From Bacillus sp. USDA818B3_A (GTDB taxonomy: Bacteria; Bacillota; Bacilli; Bacillales; Cytobacillaceae), in assembly GCF_009928415.1 (NCBI RefSeq), contig NZ_JAABNN010000029.1, forward strand, positions 1 through 37,435: a DNA stretch of 37,435 nucleotides. The letters run 5' to 3'. The translations under genes were made by a program, and so were the position numbers. The notes below the pieces were generated by a model. It worked only from the letters and a program-made list of their open reading frames with translations. It searched no databases and was not told the DNA's origin. Of the stretch, positions 1 to 7,607 are shown in pieces (the first letter of the stretch is position 1; the number at the start of each line of letters is the position of its first letter).

Positions 1-154
1 CTCTCATAAGAGAAATATTTTCTAACATTTTCCTCTTGCAAGCATTGTAGATCTGGCGGGCAATTTCAAATCTGATTTCTAATATAGTAAATTGAAATGA
101 TTCTAAATGCATATCGAGTTCCACTATATAACGTGATTTTTTCGCTTTAGCCAT
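1..154 (-). CDS. TnpB-like RNA-guided nuclease, N-terminal fragment (cut by window edge)
   Basis: An open frame starts at ATG 154 and stays open for 51 codons to the window edge. The sequence begins MAKAKKSRYIVELDM and contains LEIRFEIARQIYNACK. That pattern is the typical N-terminus of TnpB/OrfB proteins of IS200/IS605 elements, which are small RNA-guided DNA nucleases encoded by transposons. The catalytic RuvC and zinc-finger parts would lie outside the window, so intactness cannot be judged. GGGTGG lies a few bases upstream as a possible ribosome binding site. The homologous copy at the right edge (37348) differs at several residues, so the two are diverged copies. Confidence 0.7.
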   Translation of the reverse strand, partial: MAKAKKSRYIVELDMHLESFQFTILEIRFEIARQIYNACKRKMLENISLMR

Positions 155-166
155 TTCAACACCACC

Positions 167-180
167 CGAACGAATGTTCT
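167..180. promoter_or_regulatory. LexA/DinR-like box in front of the tnpB-like gene, copy 1
   Basis: The plus strand reads CGAACGAATGTTCT, matching CGAAC-N4-GTTCG (Bacillus SOS box core) at nine of ten fixed positions. It lies 12 bp upstream of the ATG at 154. The same half-sites are kept in the other copy although flanking bases differ. It could instead be a small hairpin near the ribosome binding site. Confidence 0.35.
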
Positions 181-242
181 TTTTTCAATTAATTATATGG
201 ATAATTATAGAAATAATCAATTAATAAGACTCAGGAAGGCAC

Positions 243-294
243 AAAAAAACAGGCATTCATCACCTCATTAAAATAAAGTGCGTTCTGCCTGTTT
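243..294 (-). terminator. IS left-end hairpin that also resembles a Rho-independent terminator
   Basis: The arms AAACAGGCA and TGCCTGTTT (247-255 and 286-294) enclose an inner stem near CACCTC. On the minus strand the hairpin is followed by a run of T. It matches the position expected of the subterminal left-end hairpin of IS200/IS605 elements. It would also stop transcripts from the upstream GRDP-like gene, which has no other terminator, before they enter tnpB. Confidence 0.55.
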
Positions 295-331
295 GAATCG
301 TAAACAATTTACACTAAATATCTTGGTAAAT

Positions 332-1315
332 TTATGATGAACAACCGCTGCCACAGCTTGAACAACTTGAGCCCGAGCAGTTTGAGCCTGAGCAGCCTGA
401 GTGTCCGTTCCCCCCGCCATTATCCCCTGATTGATCGGAAGACGACGTTCCGCAAAAAACAGCGGTTGTGCAACCGCTTGTGTAATGGCCGGGATTCGTA
501 AAGGCATAGATTTTTGCATATTTCCAATACTCATCAAAATAATAGTAAGAGAAAAAGATCATTACTAGGGAGAGTGAGGTCATTTCTCCATAGTTTCCTA
601 TTCGGGTAAATTTCCCTTTTTTATCAACTTGATAGATTTCTTCTGCTTCACTTACTTGTTTTTTCATCTTTGAAACAAGGTATTCAATTAGCTCCTTATT
701 ATCCTCATTTACCTTAAAATATCTTTCTATGAGAACTTCATTAGGACTTTCTTTAAAGTCCTTTAAGATTCTTGAATCGAGTGGATGATTGAAAAAACTC
801 CCCCACGACTTCCAACTAAACTGGGTGATTTGAAACAACTGCGAAAATGCCCAGTCAAAAAATGCCCGTTCTTGTGGTGCCGGTTTGGGATTCGTGTTCG
901 GTGTATGGTGAAGCATTTGTCCAAGAAACCGTTCGGAAAAGGTTTGATATTTTTGTGTAAAAAGAATCATTGTATGCCATACTTCATCCACTTCATGGCT
1001 GAACATGGGAGTTTTCTTTAATATATTGGATAATATGAAGTAGCGTTTTAACTCAAAAAGCCGCCATTCAAACACATCTTCCGTAAGTTTTGGATTTTCC
1101 TGAAGGAAGCGTTGCTTTACTTGATGGAGATATTCATCACCTAATGCAGCATGTAATTTATTAAGTACGGGCTCGATCGGGACATCATCAAGTATACCTA
1201 GCTTTTCAGGGATATTTTCTTTGGATAATTTGGGTTTACTTTTGACTGCAAGTGTAATCACTCCTGCCGTTAGACCCCCTACTATGATACCCGCAATTAC
1301 GATTCCGCCAATCAT
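332..1315 (-). CDS. Membrane-anchored GRDP-like protein with Cys/Gly/Ser-rich tail
   Basis: Likely 327 residues. ATG 1315 is preferred because GGAGGTG lies 8 nt upstream; an ATG at 1342 in frame lies upstream of that site. An N-terminal hydrophobic helix (about residues 2-23) is followed by a soluble region containing DEVWHTMILFTQKY and, further on, LHHTPN. This D-x-x-WH...HHxP arrangement is typical of the glycine-rich-domain-protein-like family (GRDP, PF07173). A second hydrophobic stretch lies near residues 246-262. The last about 40 residues hold seven cysteines among Gly and Ser, as in several bacterial membrane proteins of unknown role. The function is unknown. The IS left end begins 28 bp beyond the stop codon. 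Confidence 0.75.
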   Translation of the reverse strand: MIGGIVIAGIIVGGLTAGVITLAVKSKPKLSKENIPEKLGILDDVPIEPVLNKLHAALGDEYLHQVKQRFLQENPKLTEDVFEWRLFELKRYFILSNILKKTPMFSHEVDEVWHTMILFTQKYQTFSERFLGQMLHHTPNTNPKPAPQERAFFDWAFSQLFQITQFSWKSWGSFFNHPLDSRILKDFKESPNEVLIERYFKVNEDNKELIEYLVSKMKKQVSEAEEIYQVDKKGKFTRIGNYGEMTSLSLVMIFFSYYYFDEYWKYAKIYAFTNPGHYTSGCTTAVFCGTSSSDQSGDNGGGNGHSGCSGSNCSGSSCSSCGSGCSS

Positions 1316-1438
1316 GAACCAAACACCTCCTATTGATACCATTCTTCTAATTTCAATATATCACTTAATCATTTAATTAGACTTACTACACAACCTTTTG
1401 TTACAAAATAAAGCCTTTCTTTCGATTTAAGTTCCAAA

Positions 1439-1478
1439 AAAAATGACCGAGTTCCCTTTTAGGAAGTCGGTCATTTTT
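1439..1478 (-). terminator. Rho-independent terminator of the germination operon
   Basis: The arms AAAAATGACCGA and TCGGTCATTTTT form a near-perfect stem just after the small two-helix gene. The symmetric A/T runs allow use in both directions; its position suits the minus-strand ger operon. Confidence 0.8.
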
Positions 1479-1489
1479 AATAAAGACAT

Positions 1490-1645
1490 CTAATAAATCA
1501 TTGTAAAGAGATGGAGAGCGATAATTGTGAGGCAAAGAAAAAAAACACCAAATGCACCTAATTTCTGTTTTTCCTTCCATAAGGTAATCCCAAAACCAAA
1601 TGTATAAACTATAATCATAAGCAATACCACGTAAGTCCATAGCAT
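1490..1645 (-). CDS. Small two-helix membrane protein, possible germinant-receptor D subunit (51 aa)
   Basis: ATG 1645 follows GGGAGG by 6 nt, and the frame ends at TAG 1490. The protein begins MLWTYVVLLMIIVYTFGFG, has a short charged loop (KEKQKLG) and a second hydrophobic helix ending in TMIY. It starts 15 bp after gerC and ends just before the operon terminator, so it is probably the last gene of the operon. Small two-helix proteins encoded beside GerA-type receptors are known in Bacillus as D subunits that modulate germination; assignment here rests on position and topology, not on sequence similarity. A longer overlapping frame at 1401-1640 runs through the terminator and is not believed. 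Confidence 0.65.
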   Translation of the reverse strand: MLWTYVVLLMIIVYTFGFGITLWKEKQKLGAFGVFFLCLTIIALHLFTMIY

Positions 1646-1660
1646 TCTAGCCTCCCACCT

Positions 1661-2892
1661 CTACTGCTGTCTAGTTTGCTTTCCATAATCAATAATCTCT
1701 ACTTCCGGTGTTACAATAATTTCGGCACGTAAGAATGCCTTCCCCCAATTAAATTTATTAAATTCCTGTATTGTTAAAAAATAAGGACGTGCATACACGG
1801 ATAACGGATAGGGCACACCTTTTAATTTCGTCTGTGCCTTTTTAAGTAATTTTTCATTCATTTCTTTGATATAACTAATAACTTGTTTTTTTACAATCTG
1901 CCTATTTTTTTTTGAATCATAATTAGCCATGGAAGGGTTAGTCATAATTTCTACTTTTAAAGGAATCGTAATCTTTATTTTTGGCCTAACACCCTTTAAG
2001 TTCATTTTCACCTTATTACTTTCATTTTTCATTATTCTTACAGCGAACTGCCTCTCTTTGTTTGAAAAAGGATTTGGGATATCAATTAATATATCTTTGA
2101 TGTTAGTTGTGTCATCCAGGACATTAACAATTCGAGTTTCCTGACCTGTAAGTGTATTTATCATCAAACCCTTTTTAAAGACCGCGGCACCTATAAATTG
2201 GGTATCATCTAGCTCTCCGCTGGCATTCACCTCGCCTGGCGTGTACTCATCCTCACTTTTAATTTTACGATTCTTTGCCTTTATAGCTGTTGTATACATT
2301 GCTAAGTAGAGATCTGATCCCCTATCTAATGTTTTAAAATACCGAAAGAGTGTAGAATCAGGGATTAGACCATTTTCAATTCCATGATCAACCATATACT
2401 GAAAGTACTTATGAGGTCTCGTTTCCATCTTCGGTTTATTCTCTACAAAATAGTCACTTGCTTTTTCTTTTGAAACCGCTAGATAAGTATTCATCCGGAT
2501 TTCCTTATCTTTTTGTGCATCTGTGATGGTCGTGACAAAATCTATGTCCTTCGCATATTTTTCGGAGACAACAATTATTTTTAAAAATTCATAAGTTATA
2601 TTCCGAGAGATAATAGAATTTGCAGTTCCTTTGGCCGCGATAAAGTCATTCACATCGAAGGTAATAATTTCCCGTGGTTTTTCAGTTGAACCTCCGCCGC
2701 CTGCATACTGCCAACTTCGGGGTTAGCAAGGAGCATTGTTACACTGATTTTCCCTTTATGTTTGGAAGGGTCTAATCCGAGACCAATTACATAGGACCGA
2801 TCTTCAAGTTCTTCACGATCCCAACAGCCCGTTAAAATACACACCAAAACTAGACATAACATCCCTTTACATATGATTCTTATTTTTTGCAT
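1661..2892 (-). pseudogene. Ger(x)C-family spore germination lipoprotein, frameshifted
   Basis: The start at 2892 encodes a signal peptide with lipobox LTGC followed by WDREELEDRSYVIGLGLD, a clear GerC N-terminus. This frame stops at 2650. The adjacent frame continues the homology: near 2693-2706 a change of frame (equivalent to one missing base, or a -1 shift) gives a Gly-rich linker, then TEKPREIITFDVNDF and the rest of GerC to TAA 1661. Together about 410 residues, the normal family length. GerC is the lipoprotein subunit of nutrient germinant receptors in the spore inner membrane. The first 26 bp overlap the gerB end. The break lies in a GGCGGCGGAGG tract, so a sequencing error is as likely as true inactivation. 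Confidence 0.8.
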
Positions 2893-3973
2893 GTTTAAAT
2901 TCTCCTCTTAACATTGCGACTAACCAAAGCATGACTGAAAATACGGTAAATACGAGGCCTCCTGCTCCGGAAATAACCATTTTGAATTGTTCGACCACTA
3001 GGGTGGACTCCGGAATGGTTCCAATTAACAGATAAAGCGTTGCTAAGGACGGAATTAGGTATTCAAAATCTTTAATTTTAAAAACAAAGCCAAACATCAT
3101 CGCATTAATATATAGAAACACTGTAAATCGAATAAATGCCGACAGTAACCATATGACAAAAAAGATAATTTCTACATTTGGCAGATAACTGCCCAGTGAG
3201 ATATACCGAATGAGCGTATGAAAAGGAAAGTGTATTGTATCTAACGATGTTTCAAACATACAGATATAAACCAATATAATTGCACTTAGTTCGATAGCAA
3301 TGTAGACAAATGCAATCCATGTCCCTTTACGAAAATCCTTTCCAGATTTAACGAAAGGAATGATCGTCGTAAATAGGAAGAAGTCTGCAAAAAGTGTTAA
3401 CCCGTGAACACTGCCTTTCAATATATTTACTGGTCCTGACCCCAAAATAGGAAACATTGCCCGAATTGACCCATCCTGGGTACTTAACAATAAGGCAATG
3501 TATAAAGAAAGGACGGAATAGAAGACAACCAAATAAGAAACCGAACCGATATGCTGAAGGCCTTTTTTGGCACCGTAACCACATATGGCCATCAACATGG
3601 CATAAATCACTACAACCGGGGTGGTTGGAAAATAATATGAGCGAATAATGTTGGTATAGGTTCTCGAATCAAATGATATGGCAAAAGAACTTATTAAGAA
3701 TATTAGAAGGCATACAGCCATACCCATGTATTTACCAAGCAGTTTTCGAATGACAAAAAATAAATCCTTTCCCTGATACAGTGAAACAGTTTTTAACAAT
3801 AAATAGAATGGGATCAAAAACATCGCTGCTGACAGGAGAGGAATCATCCATGATGCATTTTGTGCTTCTTGAAAAAGAATCGCGGGAGTATCCTCGGTTG
3901 CTTTCGCTCCAACCATTAAAATCCCCATGGCTACATATTCGCGAACACCTAATTTTGTTTGATTCTGGTCCAT
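2867..3973 (-). CDS. GerB-family spore germination permease subunit
   Basis: 368 residues with about ten hydrophobic helices, beginning MDQNQTKLGVREYVAMGIL. This is the GerAB/ArcD-like family of the APC superfamily. In spores the B subunit sits in the inner membrane and is thought to bind the nutrient germinant. The gene starts 5 bp after gerA and overlaps gerC by 26 bp, so the three are cotranscribed and probably translationally coupled. Length and topology are normal. The germinant cannot be deduced from the sequence. If gerC is truly broken, the receptor may be inactive although this gene is intact. Confidence 0.9.
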   Translation of the reverse strand: MDQNQTKLGVREYVAMGILMVGAKATEDTPAILFQEAQNASWMIPLLSAAMFLIPFYLLLKTVSLYQGKDLFFVIRKLLGKYMGMAVCLLIFLISSFAISFDSRTYTNIIRSYYFPTTPVVVIYAMLMAICGYGAKKGLQHIGSVSYLVVFYSVLSLYIALLLSTQDGSIRAMFPILGSGPVNILKGSVHGLTLFADFFLFTTIIPFVKSGKDFRKGTWIAFVYIAIELSAIILVYICMFETSLDTIHFPFHTLIRYISLGSYLPNVEIIFFVIWLLSAFIRFTVFLYINAMMFGFVFKIKDFEYLIPSLATLYLLIGTIPESTLVVEQFKMVISGAGGLVFTVFSVMLWLVAMLRGEFKHAKNKNHM

Positions 3974-3978
3974 ATATC

Positions 3979-5520
3979 TTATCCCTTTCTTTGTTTAACG
4001 GCATCCTTTGGCTTTAAATAGCCGGGGCGAAACCTTTCTTTAAAGGGAACATGCCTGATAATTAAATCCTTGGATGAAAAGAATTGCGGTGTCATCGGTG
4101 CAAAGTAAGGAGTACCAAAAGATTTTAATGAGGCCAGATAAAATAAACCTAAAATAAATAAAGACGTTGCCCCATAGATCCCCATGGTCCCTGCAGCAAA
4201 AATAAATAAAAAGCGGCTGATACGGATAGCAAAATTAAGGCTGGTGTCACTAATAATAAAGGAGCTTAGTCCGCTTAGGGCAATAACAATGATAACAATC
4301 GGACTGATGACATTAGCTTGAACAGCCGCCTGCCCTAGAATTAACGCACCGACAATCCCAATTGTAGGACCAATGGGTGAGGGAACACGCAAGCCCGCCT
4401 CTCTTATTAACTCAAAAGCAATTTCCATCATTAAAATTTCAACAATGGAGGGAAAAGGAACACGTTCCCTGGTCCCCGCAATCGCCATTAATAAGTCAGG
4501 AGGGATCATCCCCACATGATAATTGGTAATGGCTATATAAAAGGAGGAGGCAAATGCGGCAACAAACATTGCCATTAATCTTAAAACCCGAATGAAATTA
4601 CCATATGGAGTCCTAAGGTAGTGGTCCTCAGGTGAATGGATCATGGCCCAAAAGGTAGCCGGCAAGATTAGGCTGCTTGGGGAGTTTGACATCAATAAAA
4701 CAATATGGCCTTCTTCAATAAAGGAGGCTGCCCGGTCGGGACGCTCTGTGTACAAGATAGTCGGAAATAGGGACCTAGGCCGTTCCTCTAAGTATTGTTC
4801 TAAAATACTTAAATCCAATATTCTGTCCGTATCAAGGGCTGATAATTTATCCTTTATGTTGTTAAGCAGTTCATCGCTGGCTAAGTCTTTTTGATAAATA
4901 AGAAAGACATCATTCCTTGACCGCTTGGAAACTACCTGAGATTCAACAATCAGGTTTTCATTTTTTATCTTTTTACGTATTAAGGCGATATTATCAATTA
5001 CCTTTTCGTTAAAAGCTTCCTTTGCCCCTTTGACAATTACTTCATTTTCAGATTTCTCAATTCCCCTGCCGCGCGTTTTTGTTGTTTCAAATAAATAGCA
5101 TGCTTCATCACCATCGATAAATAGAGCCGTGATGCCACCCGTTATAAATTCTGTAATTTGGCCAATGTTGGTAATCGTTTTTTGAACAGGATACGAGACA
5201 ATATCCTGGATTCTTCCTGAAGGCTGCTCAGTTCTGATTAATTTCTCAACGATGCCTTCTTGAATATTTTGGATATCAACCATGGTACTTAGATAAATAA
5301 TAAAGGCCCGCCGGTGTAAGGCCCTGACGGTAAACTCACGTACCTTAACATCTGTATTTTTCGGTACACTAAAAATTGATTTAAAAACCTCTAAGTTGTG
5401 CTCAAAATTCCTGCTTATATCCTGACTCTTTAAGTCAATTTCATTTTGATTCGATTTTTCCTTCACATGTGGTTCCGTATTGAGTTTTTTTAAAAGCATG
5501 TTTATTATCGTCTTTTTCAT
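3979..5520 (-). CDS. GerA-family spore germination receptor subunit
   Basis: 513 residues from ATG 5520, chosen because AGGAGGTGG lies 8 nt upstream. The N-terminal half is hydrophilic, as in GerAA/GerBA/GerKA. The C-terminal half has several membrane helices, with family motifs PSSLILPATFWAMIHSPEDHY and IGIVGALILGQAAVQA. Together with GerB and GerC it forms a nutrient germinant receptor in the inner spore membrane. It is the first gene of the operon. Such operons are normally read by sigma-G in the forespore; a CATACAT upstream on the coding strand resembles a sigma-G -10, but no convincing -35 was found. Confidence 0.93.
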   Translation of the reverse strand: MKKTIINMLLKKLNTEPHVKEKSNQNEIDLKSQDISRNFEHNLEVFKSIFSVPKNTDVKVREFTVRALHRRAFIIYLSTMVDIQNIQEGIVEKLIRTEQPSGRIQDIVSYPVQKTITNIGQITEFITGGITALFIDGDEACYLFETTKTRGRGIEKSENEVIVKGAKEAFNEKVIDNIALIRKKIKNENLIVESQVVSKRSRNDVFLIYQKDLASDELLNNIKDKLSALDTDRILDLSILEQYLEERPRSLFPTILYTERPDRAASFIEEGHIVLLMSNSPSSLILPATFWAMIHSPEDHYLRTPYGNFIRVLRLMAMFVAAFASSFYIAITNYHVGMIPPDLLMAIAGTRERVPFPSIVEILMMEIAFELIREAGLRVPSPIGPTIGIVGALILGQAAVQANVISPIVIIVIALSGLSSFIISDTSLNFAIRISRFLFIFAAGTMGIYGATSLFILGLFYLASLKSFGTPYFAPMTPQFFSSKDLIIRHVPFKERFRPGYLKPKDAVKQRKG

Positions 5521-5665
5521 TACGAACCACCTCCTAATTTTTAAATAGTTTCCCAAATTCAGGGGTATTTATGTATGTAAGGAAAGGTTTGGAATAATTG
5601 AATATAGTCGAATTTTTCTATAGGATAAGAGAAGTGAAAACTTTATAAGAAAGAGGGATTTACAG

Positions 5666-6235
5666 ATGAATGTACTATGGGATTTTGATGGCACCCTTTT
5701 TGATACATATCCAGCACTTGTGGAAGGGTTTGTTAGTTTAAGTAAACAAGACTTGGATCGGGACGAGGTATTAAGGTGGCTTAAAAAAGATTCAAAAACG
5801 GCCTTTAAGCATTATGGAATCTCTGAAGAGCTGCGTGAGGAATATAAGCGGTTATATAATTTGCATTCCGTGAACAGCCTGCCTTTTGAACATATTGAAG
5901 AGGTCTTATCTTCGGTGGATGAAAATGTGATTGTCACTCATCGTGATAAAGAATCTACCTTAATGCTGCTAGAGAAATTCAATTTGCTGCAATATTTCCA
6001 AGAGGTTGTTTCTGTTGAAGAACAAGGATTTACAAGAAAGCCGCACACTGCTTCCTATGAACATATTCTAAAGACTCGTCATATTGACCTGGTTGTGGGT
6101 GACCGAGATTTAGATTTGATCCCTGCCCGCAGTTTAAACATTAGAACGGTAGCTTTCCAAAATCCAAATATAACAGCTGATTTTCATATTGATCGGTATG
6201 CGGATTTTATCCCGAAGGTACATAATCAATTATAG
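5666..6235 (+). CDS. HAD-superfamily phosphatase (HAD-IA, phosphoglycolate phosphatase-like)
   Basis: 189 residues. Motif I is DFDGTLFD (D6 nucleophile, D8 acid/base), motif II centres on T91 in VTHRD, motif III uses K125 (TRKP), and motif IV is GDRDLD (D146, D150). A helical cap lies between motifs I and II. Enzymes of this group hydrolyse small phosphate monoesters in the cytosol; the substrate is not predictable. AAGAGGGA precedes the ATG. It stands alone, divergent from the germination operon, and runs into the repeat array at 6268. Confidence 0.85.
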   Translation: MNVLWDFDGTLFDTYPALVEGFVSLSKQDLDRDEVLRWLKKDSKTAFKHYGISEELREEYKRLYNLHSVNSLPFEHIEEVLSSVDENVIVTHRDKESTLMLLEKFNLLQYFQEVVSVEEQGFTRKPHTASYEHILKTRHIDLVVGDRDLDLIPARSLNIRTVAFQNPNITADFHIDRYADFIPKVHNQL

Positions 6236-6267
6236 AAGACTCCATGTATTTATGGATTAGTTGGTTT

Positions 6268-6451
6268 TTGTCCAATAGAACGGGTCTAAAAGACAAAATA
6301 AGCAACTACCGCTTTAACATTGTCCAATAGAACGGGTCTAAAGGACAAAATAAACAACTTCCGCTTTAACATTGTCCACTAGAACGGGTCTAAAGGACAA
6401 AATAAACAACTTCCGCTTTAACATTGTCCAATAGAGAGAGTCTATTGGACA
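6268..6451. repeat. 52-bp tandem repeats with nested inverted repeats
   Basis: Three contiguous 52-bp units start at 6268, 6320 and 6372, with a partial fourth at 6424. Each unit begins TTGTCC(A/C)(A/C)TAGAACGGGTC and contains a matching GGACAA (AGACAA in unit 1), so it can fold. The fourth unit ends in a perfect inverted repeat, TGTCCAATAGA and TCTATTGGACA around GAGAG (6425-6451). Units differ by only a few bases. There are no unique spacers, so this is not a CRISPR array. The function is unknown. Confidence 0.85.
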
Positions 6452-6476
6452 GTGTTGACTTTGACTGCACTAGATT

Positions 6477-6668
6477 TGTCGATTAGAAAGTTTCTATTGG
6501 ACAGAATGAATATGGCCTTTAATAAAAGTGTCTAATAGATATCCTCCCTGAGAGATGAAGGACCGATACAGATTGGCCCTTTTCTTGTTTGTCCTTCATC
6601 TCGATCCTGAAGGACCACTCCCTTCCAACCGTTTCCTATTTTGTCCTTCATCCTGTCTATGAAGGACA
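6477..6668. repeat. Further hairpin-forming inverted repeats (two sequence families)
   Basis: After the tandem array come an imperfect copy of the first hairpin (6477-6503), then a second family built on ATGAAGGAC/GTCCTTCAT. Its members include AGATGAAGGAC (6553-6563) with GTCCTTCATCT (6591-6601), and TGTCCTTCAT (6642-6651) with ATGAAGGACA (6659-6668). No credible gene lies between 6236 and 6802; the open frame at 6589-6783 is a by-product of these repeats. Confidence 0.75.
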
Positions 6669-6802
6669 GATACTGTCATTTTCCCCCTTCATCCCTGCTA
6701 TGTGCACCCTTCTTTTAAAACCCCCTCTCTTTTCCACAACAAGAATAAACCTTATCCAAAAAGAACAAACTATTCCCAACTAAATGTCTTGGGAGAAAAG
6801 TG

Positions 6803-7498
6803 ATGTCAGATCTTCTCGAAATCATTATTCGAACCATTACGGCTTTTATCATATTATGGCTCTTTCTACATCTCCTCGGTAAACAAACCATTTTTCAAAA
6901 AACCTATCATCTGTTTATTGCAACAATCACAATGGGGACTATAGCGGGAAATCTAGCCTTTAATTATAAACTTAGATTCCTATACTTTATTGTCGCCTTC
7001 GCCATTATGGGAACCGTGATTTATACCCTAAATATCCTCTCTGTGAAAAGCCGGCGTTTCCGAGAAAAAATTGCTGGAAAACCGACTACCCTCATTGAAC
7101 AGGGTAAAATCTTAGAAGAAACCTTAGAGAAAATAGGTTTTTCAATCGATATGTTGAAACAGGCTTTACGCGGTAAAGATGTCTTTAACATCGAGGAAGT
7201 CGAATGGGCCATCTTAGAAGTCAATGGTTCCCTATCCGTTTTAAAAAAAGCAGAATACCAAAATATCACAAGGAAGGATTTAAAAATAAACCCGGCCTCC
7301 CATCAAAGTCCAGTCGAATTAATTTTCAAAGGAGAGCTTTTATCCGATAATCTTTCAAACTCCCCCTACAGCGAACAATGGCTCCAAGCAGAACTAAAGA
7401 AGCGCAAGACTGTAGTGTCCGAAATCTCCTACGCTGTCGTAGGGACAAATGGAAACCTATATATCGATCTATATCTAGACAAACAGCAGCAATCCTAG
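6803..7498 (+). CDS. YetF/YcaP-family (DUF421) membrane protein
   Basis: 231 residues from ATG 6803; a GTG directly before it at 6800 is too close to the GGGAGA ribosome binding site. Three hydrophobic helices occupy about residues 5-85, followed by a cytosolic alpha/beta domain with GKPTTLIEQGKI and the EVEWAILEVNGSLSVLKK pattern typical of DUF421. B. subtilis has several paralogues (YetF, YdfR, YdfS, YkjA), some linked to spores. The biochemical role is not established. The stop codon lies inside a hairpin terminator. It appears monocistronic. Confidence 0.85.
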   Translation: MSDLLEIIIRTITAFIILWLFLHLLGKQTIFQKTYHLFIATITMGTIAGNLAFNYKLRFLYFIVAFAIMGTVIYTLNILSVKSRRFREKIAGKPTTLIEQGKILEETLEKIGFSIDMLKQALRGKDVFNIEEVEWAILEVNGSLSVLKKAEYQNITRKDLKINPASHQSPVELIFKGELLSDNLSNSPYSEQWLQAELKKRKTVVSEISYAVVGTNGNLYIDLYLDKQQQS

Positions 7499-7510
7499 CT
7501 GCTGTTATTT
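7482..7510 (+). terminator. Hairpin terminator at the yetF-like stop codon
   Basis: The arms AACAGCAGC and GCTGCTGTT pair around a 7-nt loop and are followed by ATTTG. The T tract is short, so termination may be weak. Confidence 0.5.
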
Positions 7511-7607
7511 GCTTGCAGCCAACCGGATATTATCAAAAACAGGCTGAAAAGGTGTTGTGAAAATAGGCATTTTATGGTTCGATAAAATATGACTAGGGGG
7601 GTTCGAC

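Larger units (their letters stand above)
1..299 (-). mobile_element. Left end of an IS200/IS605-family element, copy 1 (partial)
   Basis: Read on the minus strand, positions 304-1 match positions 37197-37435 of the plus strand at roughly nine bases in ten. The match starts at the pentamer TTTAC in both copies (300-304 here). TTTAC is the known target sequence left of IS605-type insertions, so the element probably begins at 299. It contains a left-end hairpin, an operator-like palindrome and the start of a TnpB-like gene. The element runs off the window, so the right end, any tnpA and any guide RNA cannot be seen. Assignment to IS200/IS605 is inference from the target pentamer, the hairpin and the TnpB-like N-terminus. 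Confidence 0.7.

Noticed and set aside
268..537. Minus-strand frame overlapping the IS end and the GRDP-like C-terminus
   Set aside because: It is a shifted reading of the Gly/Cys-rich tail, crosses the IS boundary and has no start signal.
1401..1640. 79-codon minus-strand open frame overlapping the end of the ger operon
   Set aside because: It runs through the operon terminator, has poor start context and a composition unlike a protein family. The overlapping 51-codon frame with a good ribosome binding site explains the region better.
6268..6451. Possible CRISPR array
   Set aside because: The 52-bp units are contiguous and contain no unique spacers, and no cas gene is in the window.
6589..6783. 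64-codon open frame on the plus strand
   Set aside because: It lies inside the hairpin repeats, lacks a ribosome binding site and shows low-complexity content.
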